Source: Didymella arachidicola (lineage: Eukaryota > Ascomycota > Dothideomycetes > Pleosporales > Didymellaceae). From it: a stretch of DNA of 64,000 bases. Position 1 is the first letter of the stretch, and every line of letters begins with the position of its first letter. This document shows, piece by piece, positions 22,081 to 33,681 of the stretch. The stretch is taken from NCBI GenBank assembly GCA_016630955.3, contig CM049990.2, positions 1,984,001 through 2,048,000 on the forward strand, given 5' to 3'. The position numbers and the translations under genes are program-made. The notes beneath the pieces were generated by a model. That model searched no databases. It saw only the letters and a program-made list of their open reading frames with translations, and was not told the origin of the DNA.

Positions 22081-23044
22081 GCTAATGTTGCTCCGAGGTA
22101 ACGTTAGCAAGGCCATGCAAAACCTAATAATAGGCCACGCGAGCATATCGACCTTCTTGAACCATTACCTGTCGAGACGCGTCAATGTCGACACACAAGC
22201 AGTGGTGCGGGGTCTTGAGCCGCAGCAAGCCGTGATGTACGTAGCCTGTACCATAAGTCGCTCCATCGACCCACGTCGCCCACAGTGGCTGACGCCGACT
22301 CAGTCTGCATCAATAAACGACCATATCTCTATTCCGAGTCTGCTGGAACGGCGTGACAAGCTCAAGCGATCTGGGCGGCAGATCACTCGGCATGAGAAGT
22401 ACCACAATCTCAACCGCAGGATCAACCAGGAGCGGCAGCGCGAACGACACAGGCTTCTCTTACAAGTCAGAGAGGACTAGGAGTTTACTCAGCTAGTACG
22501 TGATGTTGAGAACCAACTTGCCGGGATCTGTGCAGAGACAGAAGCCAACACCGCACCGCAGCTTCACTGCAGTGTAGCACCGGAACAGAAAGCGTTGACT
22601 GACAGCATCAATGCTGCACCAGGTATCACGATAGACCAAGAACTGAGGAGGCGCAGCGATGCCATCAGGGCCGTCAGTGCTTATTACGGTGTTGAGGAGG
22701 GTAGTGCGTGCATGAGTAGGTACCCACGGCTCAACCACTCCAATCGTTCATTCGGCAAGCGACTGCAAACAGGACCAGATGCCCTAGAGACAGCAAAGAT
22801 CGCAGTGTACAAGGATGAGAGGCCACTGTTCTGCTTCAAATGCGTGGGCAACGAGTCGTTACCCCTCGATGACCGAATCAAGCTGTTCAGCTCCTCGACC
22901 GACGTCAGCAAGCACTTCAAGCGAAAACACTTGAAGCACGTCCGACCAGATGAGCAGCCCTTGTGCGAGATCTGTCAGAAAACCCTTCACGACCGGACAC
23001 ATCTGCAGCGTCATGCCCTCGATACTCACGGTACTGTTTCTTAG
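22081..23044 (+). pseudogene. DUF3435 (tyrosine-recombinase-like) remnant with C-terminal zinc fingers
   Basis: One frame carries NVSKAMQNLIIGHASISTF, then NHYLSRRVNVDTQAV and RSIDPRRP, the C-terminal end of a DUF3435 protein. GH and HY fit the last His and the nucleophilic Tyr of a tyrosine recombinase. A single TAG at 22,478-22,480 interrupts the frame. It then continues through TIDQELRRRSDAI to two C2H2-like fingers (CFKC...HFKRKH and CEIC...HLQRHALDTH). The 5' part is missing: before about 22,080 the frame is not recognisable. DUF3435 proteins include the captains that move Starship giant transposons, but many are unlinked relatives; no Starship borders were found. Probably dead. Confidence 0.75.
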
Positions 23045-23172
23045 ATAGCTGCAACATGACCCAAATCGACTTCACTAACTTGCATGCCCTCTCGTTCCTG
23101 ACACCAGCCGCTTGAGAATCTAGCACCAGACCTCAGCAGAATCTCCTTGAGGTAATCCCGCTTTTTGATGTT

Positions 23173-26100
23173 CTACATGCTATCGTAGTCGTCTATGTCC
23201 AATTCTGTCGCGTACTGTGCCGCTGTTTTTGCGAAAAAGTCTTCAGCATCGACTTCAATGCCGACAACATGAAGCATGAAATCTAGCGAACTCGTACCAA
23301 GAGATCCGCTTATAGTGGCGCAATGGAGGATCGTCCTTCCTTCGTGATCCTTCTGCATCAGGTCGACACCATGATCCTTTAGGGTTTTGAGGACTTCAAC
23401 CCTGAGACAGAAAGAACGCGCGTGTAGATGTCCAAGATTCTGTCCGTTCCCGTCAACAAATGAAGAGTTTCCTTGGATGGAGAGCAGCAGCTGACATATA
23501 TGGATATCAATCCACGGTGAGTAGCCCATAACGTATGCGGCCAACGGTGACATCCCAGACTTATCCAATTCTGAACCATCCACTCCCCCCAGAAGCAACA
23601 TCTTTACTGTTTCTATCCATATCGAAGTGGTGGTGGATAGCAGGTGGTGGAGTGCATTTCTTCCAACCCTGTCCTTGGTTATCACCAGATTCAGAGTCTT
23701 GTCTTGTGCGTGCCTTAGAATGATAGCGATAGTCCGATAATCACCACTACGAGCAGCATAGTGGAAAGCGTTCAGACCCTCATGGTCAACCGAAACAATT
23801 TCCGCGTGGAGAGAAAGCAGAATGAGAACGGATGCAGAATCGCCCGCGCCACACGCAAGATGCAGCGGAGTCTGCTGCTTTGCGTTACTGCAATGTGGAT
23901 CTGCACCCCTAGACACCAGATTTTGGAGCACGATCACACCTTCAGCATCTCCGTAGGGAACGAAATGCAGGGCATTACCAAACTGGTAGTCTGTCACCAA
24001 AAGGTCCGTTCTTAGGTTTGATAACAGGGCGTTGAGCACCGCAGTACGATGTCGATCGATATCTGCACGAACAGCGTCGACATCATCTTCGTCGAAATCC
24101 AAAAGATCCCATAAGCGCTCTGCTCTAAGGGCTGGATCGTTCCAATCATCGCGGTAGTCTACTCCATGTAGCGTCTTGCGGAGTGTTAGATGAAGAGGTG
24201 TCTCGCCGTAGACGGAGAGTGCATTTGGATCAGCCCCGTGCTGAAGAAGAAACTCAGTCATCGCGGAATTACCTGTCAGAGCCGCGAAGTGCAACGGAGT
24301 TAGACCGGCGGGTCGAGTTGCCAGTTGAGGCAGCGGCTCGGAAGGGAACTCTTCGTAGACAGTATGCTGCTCAATGGTCCTGGGATGCCATATCTTCCGC
24401 TGAATCCCGACATCGATGGAACATCCTCTAGCGAGGAGCATCTCAGCTACTGAACTGTGTCCGAATTTGACGCAGTAGTGTAACGGCGTCATGTTTTCAA
24501 CATCGAGTGTGTTCGAGGGGGCACCGCGATCCAATAGTAGACTGACGAGCGAAGTCTTGCAGCCTGCGCTATTGACAGCGTGATGTATGACGCTTTTCAG
24601 CTGTGCATCGGCCCCTATGACATCGGCGCCTCCGGAAAGTAGTATCTCGGCCACAGCCTCGTTGCCCTCTGCCACAGCAGCATTGAGCGCACTGCCATGG
24701 AGTCCGCCCCGCGCGTTTACATCTGCTTTGTTATTGAGCAGCATCTCGACTACCCGCTCATGGCCACCATACGACGCTGCTTGTAGTGCGTTGCCCCAGC
24801 GACCACCTTGTGCATCAGCCTGTGCACCTAGCTCCAGCAGCGATTGAGTAATCGAACTCAGACCTAGCAGCGCTGCGTAGTAGAGTGGCGTAGCTACATC
24901 CTTCAGGCTTTTTCCCAAGTTCGGGCTCATCCAAGGGTGGTCCGGATCATACAACTGAACCCAAGCATGATAGGCGGGGCTCTCTTCTGATAGCAAACTC
25001 AACACCAGCCGACTTACTTCATTTGATGGCTCATTTGCTTTTCGGAAATGGCTGCTCCAGAATTCAGCTGCATACTGCGCGAGGGCATAGGTTTCAAGAT
25101 CTCTACTTGACAAAGGGTGCTGAAACTGGTTGAGGTAATCTATGGAGCCTTTCAGCATCGCAGTGTGGCATTCGAACTCTTGCATGCCGTAGTGTTGTGC
25201 CGGTCCTTGCTGAATTCTGTCTGAAACCAGGTATTCATGAACTGAGTAGTGTGCGAGAGCAATGGTCTTTCGAGAACTTTGTAATGTCCCCGCTTCTTCG
25301 CTGGTTGTGATGTTAACAAGACTAGAACATATACTCAACGCTTCCAGGGGGTCTTCCAACACTTCATCGCGATGAAATGCAGGGCTGCGCGCCAGATCTA
25401 TCGCGGCTGCTTCGGCAACTTCCTCGACGGATAGCGGCCGCGCAGAGAAAGCCAGCCACTGCAAGATGCGCATCGCGTACTTGCGGTCTTGCTTGCTGAT
25501 AGCCAACAGAATGCGATCGTACGTTAGGTCCAGCGTTTGTGGCAAAGTGGCGAGTGACTCGCGCAGCATCATACGGTTGCGACATGTTGTGAAAGTGTCA
25601 AGCTGACACACGGCCCATCGAAACCTGCATGAGTGTCAATTTCAGGTCTGTGTGCTTGGAGGAAAACACATACATCCCGCGAGCTCCCTCCATCATTGCA
25701 GTCTCTATCTCTCGCCTGATTATCGGATCTTTGTTCCACTTGACCAGCCCCTTGTCATCAGAAAGCCTTTGTTTAACGTATCGCTGTATGTCATCGTCTA
25801 CAACATCTCTTTGAAGGCAAATAGTGTCCTTTTCTGTGAGACAAGTCTCCAAAGAGATATCGATGTCCCGCTCTTTCCGGCTGGTCATGAGCAAATGCAC
25901 ATTGTCGAGTCGCCATCTAATCACTGCTGTGAGCGAATTCATCAGGTCCGTGCGTAGTGTGCACTCGTCTAGAGCATCAATGACGATGTAGACATGCGTC
26001 AGCTGTTGCGTCACCTGCCGTATTGCCTCCAGAAGCGCATCCAGCGATGGGATCCTTCCATTTTCACAAGAGCAGTATAGTGCGTCGACAGCTTCAGGAT

Positions 26101-27247
26101 ATGCCACAGAGCGTTGCATGAGCTGGCAGAACAATGAGCGCACCATCAGCTCTGCATCGCGCTTTTGCGCATCGTTGAAGTCGAAGTAAAAGTATACAAG
26201 CACCATGCTGGGGTCGTCATGACAGTGCTGCAACAAGTTCTCGACAACCGTGGAGCTCAGAATGGTCTTGCCACATCCTGGGATTCCATAAAGCCATAGT
26301 GACGATGCCGCACCCTCTTTCCATTCTTTGAACTTTCTGCTTTCCAACAACCAGAGCCCGGTCCCGGCTTGTCGCCGCTTGCGCGCTTCACGATAATTCG
26401 TGGTCGGGTCAGGAGCCGAAAGCGAGTTGTAGATCTTACTAAGCTTCTCTTGATGACTTCGGGTGCGAGTATCAGCGTTGTCTCCCGAGACGTTTGCGAA
26501 CCCCTCAACAGACTCTCGTATCTCTTTTCTCAGTCGTTTCAACGCCTTCTCTTTGCCTTCCCCGTAGATCAACGGAAATTGGATGTCAAAGATGCCCAGC
26601 AGACAGTACGCTTCATCCTCAGGACGGGTTGTCCGGCGATGAGCCGCCCAAGAGAATCGCTCAGCTATGCCAAAATCGGGCAACTGTCTCCCTGATAGCG
26701 CATCTCCCGGTATTCCCGTGATCTTCTGGATGATACCTCTGAGAGAATCTTTATCTCCCAGTCGCGTGCCCTCTCTAGAAAAGAATTCGACTGATGGAGG
26801 GGCCAGAAGTTCCTGGAGCGTCCAACCTCGGGTAAACCACCTGCTCTTCGTCAAAGCTGACTCTCTGTCCCACTTGAGAGAGCTACTCTCAACGTCTGAG
26901 AGGAAGACATAGCACTTTCTCGCGTTCTGATACCAACGAAACATAGAATTGATCGCTTCGTGGAGCTCTGCACTGCTTGACTGGTTAATGCAGCAGGTGT
27001 CAATCCAGAAGTAGTTCAAGCCATCTTGCTTAGCCTGCTGTGCGCAAAAGCGAATCTTACAATATCCCTCATTGCTTTGCGCAGCGACATTCGTTGTGGC
27101 GTCGATATCCTTTATATCATCGAAATTTACTTCTTCTCCGCCCTTCCAGGTATGCGAAAGGATCGCATAGTCAGGAACCCTTTCCTCACCGATATAGTCT
27201 CTGGTTAGTTCGAGCTTCCCGTCGCTTGTGGTGCGTAAAAGCCGCAT
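23173..27247 (-). CDS. HET-NACHT-ankyrin NLR protein
   Basis: Intact 1,341-aa gene. Exons are 27,247-25,674 and 25,624-23,173; the 49-base intron (25,625-25,673) has GTATGT at its donor and restores GMFRWAVCQLD across the junction. Start chosen at 27,247 (MRLLRTTSDG), the usual beginning of HET proteins. The HET domain has YAILSHTW, FWIDTCCIN and RWFTRGWTLQELLAPP. NACHT has Walker A GIPGCGKT near residue 321 and Walker B VIDALDEC near 420. The second exon carries a helical linker and then a long ankyrin array (for example TPLYYAALLG, TPLHYCVKFGHSSVAEML, TPLHFAALTGNSAMTEFLL, TPLHLACGAG). By family it is a candidate allorecognition or immune-type receptor. No stop despite transposon-rich flanks. 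Confidence 0.93.
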
Positions 27248-27304
27248 TGAGATGAGTGCACGTTCGTGTGCGCGAGCGGTAGAGGAGGAGGTTCTCGCCT
27301 TCAA

Positions 27305-27650
27305 GGAAGACTATCGATCGTGTACGGCGGCTCGGTCACGCTGAGCAAAGGATCTTCAATTACCAGATATGTGAGCACAAACAAGAGAAGGAGGTGGTGG
27401 ATGGATTACAGCAAACGATGAGGCTGTGACCATCTCGGATGTAGAGAACTGTCGGTCTGGGTAAGTTGTCAAAAAGCGGGGGCTGCAGCCTACCGGTGAG
27501 CCATAGCGCAAGGCTGGAGTGGGGTTGACAACTCATAATCGCACGAAGGGAACAGCTTGGAGCGGGAATAGGGAGCAAGAATGCAACAAGAGTCAAGGTT
27601 GGGCGCTACGGACGTTGGACAAGAGCTATAAGTGTGCGCGGATGTGAGTA
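27305..27650. other. Upstream region of the HET-NACHT-ankyrin gene
   Basis: No gene seen. It lies between the NLR start and a transposase remnant, so the NLR promoter must be in or near it. Confidence 0.4.
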
Positions 27651-28103
27651 GTGCTAACCTCTGAGGTACTTGTGAAGCATGGCGTTCGCGCAGCACATTG
27701 GTCTGTGCAAAAACCGCCCGCCTCGTACCGTATGTGGGAGAAGGGGGAGGTTAAGGCATCACTTCAAGATGGCAATCGCGCCTGGATTACGCTGCTGGCG
27801 TGTGTGTGTGGTGATGGATCGGCTCTGCCGCCAGGTCTTATCTACGAGTCTGCCAACAGCACCATCCAATCAAGCTGGGTGGAGGAAATACAGTTAGGGG
27901 AACACTCTGTGCTTGTTTCTTCCTCACCTTCTGGCTGGACCAACAACGATATAGGTCTTGCCTGGCTTCAGCAGGTGTTTGATCGCTTTACCAAGACCAA
28001 GGCGCGGAGGAAGTGGCGCCTCCTAATCCTTGACGGCCACGGCTCCCATGTGACGATGGACTTTATTAACTACTGTAATTAGAACAAGATACTCCTAGCT
28101 ATA
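27651..28103 (+). pseudogene. Older pogo/Tigger-like transposase fragment
   Basis: A 143-codon stretch with MWEKGEVKASL, AWITLLACVCGDGSALPPGL, SGWTNNDIGLAWLQ and the second-Asp motif LLILDGHGSH, ending NKILLAI. It belongs to a different branch from the intact Fot1-type copies. It ends exactly at the TA (28,102-28,103) where the next element is inserted, so it was the target of that insertion. The remainder of the gene was not found on the far side. Confidence 0.75.
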
Positions 28104-29968
28104 ACGTACCTCACGGGCGAACGCCGCACACGGGCGAACGCCGCACTTTTGCCAAGACTCTCCCCCATCCTACCGTATTATGGCCCAAAAGACCACAAAT
28201 TGGCCCTGCACGAGGCAAAACAAGCTGTAATATTACTTGGAGACCTCTTCTGCTCTATTCTCGCACGTTCGCGCGTTGTACCCACCCTCTCCGCACCTTC
28301 CACAGCGTCGTTGGGATAGTTCACCTCCTTCAGCACGCACCTGCGTCTTCCTCTTCTTTCCATCACTACGCGCGCCAAACTCTAATAGAGCAGTCTACCG
28401 GTGGCCTTCTTCAACCGTGAGGCTTCCCTCTGTCTGGATATGCCTTCTTTTGCGCGATCTACGTTCTGTAGCAGCTGCTAGAGCTGCGTGAAGCGCAGCG
28501 TTCTCCCGTTGTGCCAAAGCCAGCTTGTGCGCAACGATTGCTGCCCCCTTTGAGACCTTCTCAAACGCTTCAACTATAGAGGTTGGTGAGCTGTCTACGT
28601 GCCTCTAAATCCTCTTCTTCATAAGCGTTGATTGCGACCTAAATTCTAGGGTATTGCTTGGGGTTTGCAACTGCCAGAGCGGGCTGTTTTGGGGGAGTGG
28701 TGGCGATGGAATGCGCAGCTTCACATCCAGGGTCAATATAACGCGATCTGGGGCAAACAGAACCAATCCGGCCCCTCGGAACCCTCCTTGAATGTTGCTG
28801 GAGGTCATAGCTTTGCTGTAAGCTGCTATAAAGCATGGGAGGAACTCCTGCTTTGTGATGTAGTTGATCCGGTTGTGTATGAGCCGATTGACCTTATCCC
28901 CGTACGCCTTCTTCAGAGGGCCAAAACAAGCCACATCAAGTGGTTGCAGGAGGTGCGATGAGTGCGCAGGCATGCATAGACCTATAATCTTGTTGTCCTT
29001 GCAGTATTGCGTGAATTCTGTAGAGTTGTGGCTCTCGTGGCTGTTAATAATCAGCAAACGGTAGGTGCCAATAGTACGCGTCTTTGTATGCTTGTCAAAG
29101 TGCCTCAACTAGTCAAAACCAAGCTTATTAGTAGTCCAGCCGTTCTCAGAGACAGCAACAGTCCAATCCTGGGGCAGGTCATCGTCTTTGTACCAGTTGG
29201 ACTGGTGGCGGCAGGCTTTGAAGATGATGTAGGGCGGAATGGCCCACCCTGTGGCATTAATGCCCTGGATGACCGTTACCCACTCGCGATTGCCTGGCTG
29301 GACTGCCTTTGCCCGTCCACGGTTCTCTGAAGCTGTGACGACTGCTCCTGGGCTTATCTGGCCCATCATGAAGCCTGTCTCATCGAAGTTGTACGTGTCG
29401 TTGTCCTAGATGCCATACTTGGCTTTGGTATTGGCTACAAGGTTGAACCAGCCCTGTATGACCTCAGGATCCTCACAAAGGTCTCGCTTGTAGTCGTACT
29501 TGCGATTAAACATCACTTTGAGCTCCTCCTGACGCGAAACAAACGTGCTGGCCCAGTTTGAGCCAACAGGGGCCAAACCGCGCTCTTTCCGCAGAGAATT
29601 GGCGATATCAGTCACATCTGCAAGCCGGGGAGGCCGTCCTTGCTTGGACAGCTCAAGTATATGCGCAACAATCACCTGCTCCTCAGTATTGGTCAGATTC
29701 CGTGGGTTGGCCATGGTATCAACGCGTGAAGGTCGTCCGGCGCGTCGTTTGCGTACAATGGTTTCAGAGACTCTGTAGATAGCTGCAGCGCGTCGAACAG
29801 AGAGATTGGGGTCTTGTTTAAGAGCTTGGATCGCAAGCTATACCTGAGCTTCTTTTAACGCGTCTCTCTGTTGTTTTTGTAGAGGCATTAGTAGAGGTTG
29901 GTGTTTTGGTGTAGTCTTAGCAAAAGTGCGGCGTTCGCCTGTGTGCGGCGTTCGCCCGTGAGGTACGT
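28104..29968 (-). mobile_element. Decayed Fot1-type transposon, copy 3 (complete ends, dead transposase)
   Basis: An 1,865-base element flanked by TA (28,102-28,103 and 29,969-29,970), with terminal repeats starting ACGTACCTCACGGGCG and containing a doubled ACGGGCGAACGCCGCAC motif. The minus strand translates into a close relative of the copy 2 transposase, in pieces separated by stops. One is a TAG in place of Trp in the GFDWL motif just upstream of the second Asp (about 29,109), and another lies near 29,407. The second catalytic Asp is changed (LLIINSHESH instead of IDGH). It cannot make active transposase, though the ends could still be mobilised in trans. Confidence 0.88.
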
Positions 29969-29988
29969 TAGCTTTAGGATTTGAAATA

Positions 29989-31066
29989 ACGCTTTGTACG
30001 GCTGAATGGCGCACCCCACTGAAATGGCGTACCTTGCCAAGACCTCACTACTTTTAACCACCACCAACAATGTCGCAACAAATTAATCTTGAATTGCTTC
30101 CTCGTGGAGAGAGAATTGACCTTGCTATCAAAGCTATGAAATCAAACGCGAATCTAAGCCAGCGACGCGCTGCTGCTGTCTACAACGTGCCTGAAACTAC
30201 CCTTCGAAGGCAACGCGCCAAACCAGCTTCTCAACGCCTTGTCCACCCTAACGCGTGTAAGCTTACAAGGCAAGAAGAGGAGGTGCTTATTCAATACATA
30301 AGGAAGCTTGACGCGCGAGGCTTTGGCCCTACGCTTGCCTACGTGCGAGAGATGGCTGATCAACTGCTGGCTGCTCGCAGTGCAGGCAAGGTTGGAGAAC
30401 ACTGGGTCTACCGGTTTATCAGACGGAAACCTGAGATCAAGTCTCAGATTTCTAGACTAAGGGATTACCGGAGAGTCCTGTGCAGCGATCCAGCTATTAT
30501 CAGTCCCTGGTTTGACCTTGTACGCAATGTCAAAGCCAAGTACGGCATCCTAGACCAAGATACCTACAACTTTGACGAGACTAGGTTCCAGATAGGCGTT
30601 GGAGGGTCAGTTAAGGTAGTAACTGCTTCTAAGAGACGTCTTGCACCACTCAGCGTCCAGCCTGGCGATCGTGAGTGGATAACTCTGATCGCTTGTATCA
30701 ACGCGATGGGCTGGTCTATCCCACCCTTCTTTATCCTCAAAGCAAAGCACCACGACAAGGCCTGGTACGTTAACAACCTAAAGGATTAGAGGATTAGGGT
30801 TAGCAAGAATAGCTGGACCTCGAATGAGCTTGGCCTTGCCTGGCTAAAGCACTTTATCTAGCATACAGAGGCTGCTACTGTAGGTAGCCATCAGCTGCTG
30901 ATTATTGATGGCCACGAGAGCCATAAGTCACTCGAATTCCAAAACCTCTGCGAGGAAAGCAAGATTATTGCTCTCTGCATGCCTCCGCACGCCTCTCACA
31001 TCCTGCAGCCACTTAACGTTGGGTGTTTTGCCCCGCTAAAGCAGGCGTATAAGAAGGTGCCTAAGC
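29989..31066 (+). mobile_element. Decayed and truncated Fot1-type transposon, copy 4
   Basis: The left end starts ACGCTTTGTACGG after TA (29,987-29,988) and has a doubled GAATGGCGCACC/GAAATGGCGTACC motif followed by TTGCCAAGACC. The ATG at 30,070 opens 239 codons (helix-turn-helix RRAAAVYNVPETTLRRQR, first-Asp motif YNFDETRF). A TAG at about 30,787 interrupts, and the frame then continues with LLIIDGHESH and LQPLNVGCF, where the third catalytic Asp is Asn. Similarity ends near 31,066; the right terminal repeat and CCHC tail are missing. Only 18 bases separate it from the right TA of copy 3. Confidence 0.85.
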
Positions 31067-31337
31067 GGTGAGCACGCAAGCCAAAGGATAGGGTGAGAAG
31101 ATTAATATTAATAATAAGAGAAGCGAGCATCATCGAGAAAGTACAAGATTGAATTGCTTACTTCGTCCAGATCTTCAGTATCCATCAGTCTCCCTAGGTA
31201 TGCCCAAACGCTATCATTTCATGCCAGGAATATGCATTCTGAACGTCTCAAAGATTCCATGCTCGCCAGAACAAGCTCCAATCGGTTATCACCTCTCATT
31301 GAAGCCGCCAAATAACCTCGTCTCCTCACAAAATATC

Positions 31338-31628
31338 TTAAGACGGACTCGCAGCCATCATGTCACCTGAGAAAGCGGGGTTTGGCGACGGTCCGATACC
31401 GAAGTGCTCCTCCGCAAGCTTCTCGAGTCTCTCCTGGCCGTCCACCAGAGTGAGTTGGAGGAGACAAACTTCTTTGCCCGCGACTGCGCCGCAGTCTTTG
31501 CAGGAGAACTTGTCAAGCTGGGTGTTCAGCGTCTGGTTGATACACTGGCAATCTCCGTTTGTGCATCGCCAGTGAAAGATTTTGCCACCGAGAGGCTGAT
31601 ATGCTGCGATGCTACTGCTGCTAGGCAT
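31338..31628 (-). CDS. Small cysteine-rich protein of unknown function (96 aa)
   Basis: ATG at 31,628, stop TAA at 31,338. The middle contains CTNGDCQC and, 20 residues on, CKDCG, a pattern that could bind one or two zinc ions. No signal peptide or membrane segment is visible. The C-terminal half is a short amphipathic helix (LVDGQERLEKLAEEHFG) and a Pro/Ser tail. I do not recognise a named family. The regular composition and clean start and stop make a real gene likely, but it is short and unsupported by neighbours. Confidence 0.5.
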   Translation of the reverse strand: MPSSSSIAAYQPLGGKIFHWRCTNGDCQCINQTLNTQLDKFSCKDCGAVAGKEVCLLQLTLVDGQERLEKLAEEHFGIGPSPNPAFSGDMMAASPS

Positions 31629-32118
31629 GCCGACGGCGGCAGTGTGGTGGATTGACGCGAGCGGTGTGCTGTTGAGAGGTGAGAAAGGCTTCAGTGGTGC
31701 GACTGGGCTTATTAAGAGATCTGCAGTTGGTGCTGGAGAGTGTTAGGTACGTGTTGGTGCTGTTGGTGCTGTTGTTTTGATTTTGGTCAACGTAGGAGTT
31801 GCTGGCGATGTAGTGGAAAGTTTTTACAGTCGAATACAGGCGTGTGCCTGGAGCACCGCAGTCCCGTTGACCATGGCGGCAAGGTGAAAGGCGAATCTGA
31901 TAGCGTGAGTGAAAACCCTAACACTTGGTATTTATTACAGTAGCCGCGTGGGTGCTAACCGGTTAAGAGTCAGACGCAGCGGCGTTTAACGATTGCACAA
32001 TCACGATCAATAGCTCAGGCAAGCACAGTGCAGCGTATTGTATTCACGGAAGGGCGCTAGACTGATATCTGCAGCAAGTATCTTCAAAGCGCATCCTCCA
32101 GTCTCTAGAGGATCGAAC
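31629..32118. other. Intergenic, no gene seen
   Basis: Contains TGTTGGTGC-type short repeats near 31,750-31,790 and no convincing reading frame. Probably the upstream region of the small cysteine-rich gene and the downstream region of the DEDDh-like gene. Confidence 0.4.
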
Positions 32119-33187
32119 TTATGCGCCTCCCATGGACACCTTTTTGTTCGCTGCTTCCCTCGTCTTTGTAACGCCCTGCAGACAACGATGAGTGTTGTGC
32201 TGATCAGAGCCGCATTGATTACATGCTACAATCGTCGCGAAGCAATCAGCAGGCATGTGACCCGGTACCTCGCACCGATGGCAGTACTTGAGGACATTGT
32301 CTTTGTGCGTCGACCTCGACTTGATCCGGTCTGCAGCTGCTCGAACGATGTCCTGAATGTTGCGGCCTGCGACAAACCGAGGCGGGTACCCTTCAGAAGG
32401 CGCAAACGGGTGCAGGGTGTCATTGAGACCAGCAAGAAGTGCGACGATGAGAGTCATAGCGGCATCATTGCCTGCGTTGTGCAGGTACCATGACTCCGCA
32501 GTACCGAGACCAAACCCCTGAGTGAGCGGCTTCAATCCCTTAGGATCAGCAGGACCAACGATTCCAGCGTCAATAGCAATGTAGCGAGCCTCAATCATAT
32601 CGATGATGTCAGTCTTGTGGATATCGACCCCGTAATTCTTCTTGACGAGCTTGATGTCGTCGTAGAAGCCTTGGCCGATCAGGATGAGCGGGCGCCGTTC
32701 ACTAGCCGTCTGATAGAGGCGTTCGCTGTACATGTGAGTGACCACGATCTTCGCTTGCTCTTGAGTCAAAAAGCATGTCGTACCAAACAAGAGGTTCTCC
32801 TCCGTATTATCAGGACAGCCATTGAGTCGACTGATCATATGGCACCGTTCGATCACGCGAAAGTGGAACGCTCGATGGGTCGCGAGCAGGTCCTCCAAAC
32901 TGGCATCGGGGCTGTTCACGAACTTTATAGTGTCTTCGCTAGAAATGGCTGCGAAGCCCAGCTCGGTGGGTGACGCAGGTCCAAGCTCCTTGCGCCACTC
33001 ACTGTACCACTCCATGTAGAAGGACAAGGAGTTGGTGTTCTTTGGCGTTCTTGAGCCACTCGGGTGCGCTTGGGAGAGAGTCTGTGGCTGCGGTGAAGTA
33101 TTTCATCTTCTGGAGGTTGGCTCGCCTAAGCTCGTCTCCAAGCAGATATTTCTTGAGTGCAGCTAACTTCGGGTTGGTGAGCGACAT
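32119..33187 (-). CDS. Gfd2/YDR514C-like DEDDh-fold protein with two zinc knuckles; probable frameshift near the start
   Basis: From an ATG at 33,187 the frame reads MSLTNPKLAALKKYLLGDEL to APEWLKNAK. It then has to shift by one base near 33,045 (in an AAAG tract) to continue as SFYMEWYSEWRKELG through to the stop at 32,119. An alternative is a start at 33,015 (MEWYSEWRK, 298 aa). The body resembles Gfd2/YDR514C exonuclease-like domains: PLILIGQGFYDDIKLV with a conserved Asp, and HNAGNDAAMTL, the His-Asp motif typical of the family. The C-terminus has two CCHC knuckles (CHRCEVPGHMPADC and CNQCGSDQHNTHRC), suggesting nucleic-acid binding. Function unknown. The one-base shift may be a real lesion or a sequence error. 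Confidence 0.6.
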
Positions 33188-33681
33188 GGCGAAAGAGTTG
33201 AGTTTTAGGTTAGTTCGTGTGGGTGATCTGTTTGCGACAGGAAGGAATCTCAATACTTATTTACAATGGCCGACACACTCGGTCGCTTAGGTGAAGGAAA
33301 AAGGGGACTGAAGGCCGCAACTCTCTTTCAATGGGCCATGACAAAGTCTGTAAAGGTGTAAGCCAGAAGGCTAAGACTAGAGCGTAAATGTGTTAGAAAA
33401 AGGTGAAGCACTGTAACAAGCACTTTAGCCAGCACTTTAGCAAGCACATGGAGGCCCTTGAAGCCTAATCAGGTCAACTAAATCACGCACTTATGAGCCG
33501 GGAGAGTAAGGGCGAGCATTGACAATTAAAAGAAAACTGATGGATCTATTCTGAGGAGCTATTACAGAACACGCTGATTCAGCCTAGGACAGTAGCGGAA
33601 CACGCGCACCACACGCCCGTGAGACCTTGCGCATCCTCCCTCACGTATCCGCCCCGTGTTACCATCTCCTCCGCTCTCTTA
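33188..33681. other. Intergenic, no gene seen
   Basis: Short imperfect repeats of AGCACTTTAGC/AAGCAC near 33,415-33,450. No reading frame worth reporting. Confidence 0.35.

Noticed and set aside
21833..31100. A complete Starship element
   Set aside because: The DUF3435 gene is truncated and interrupted, and no paired borders or target-site repeats could be identified.
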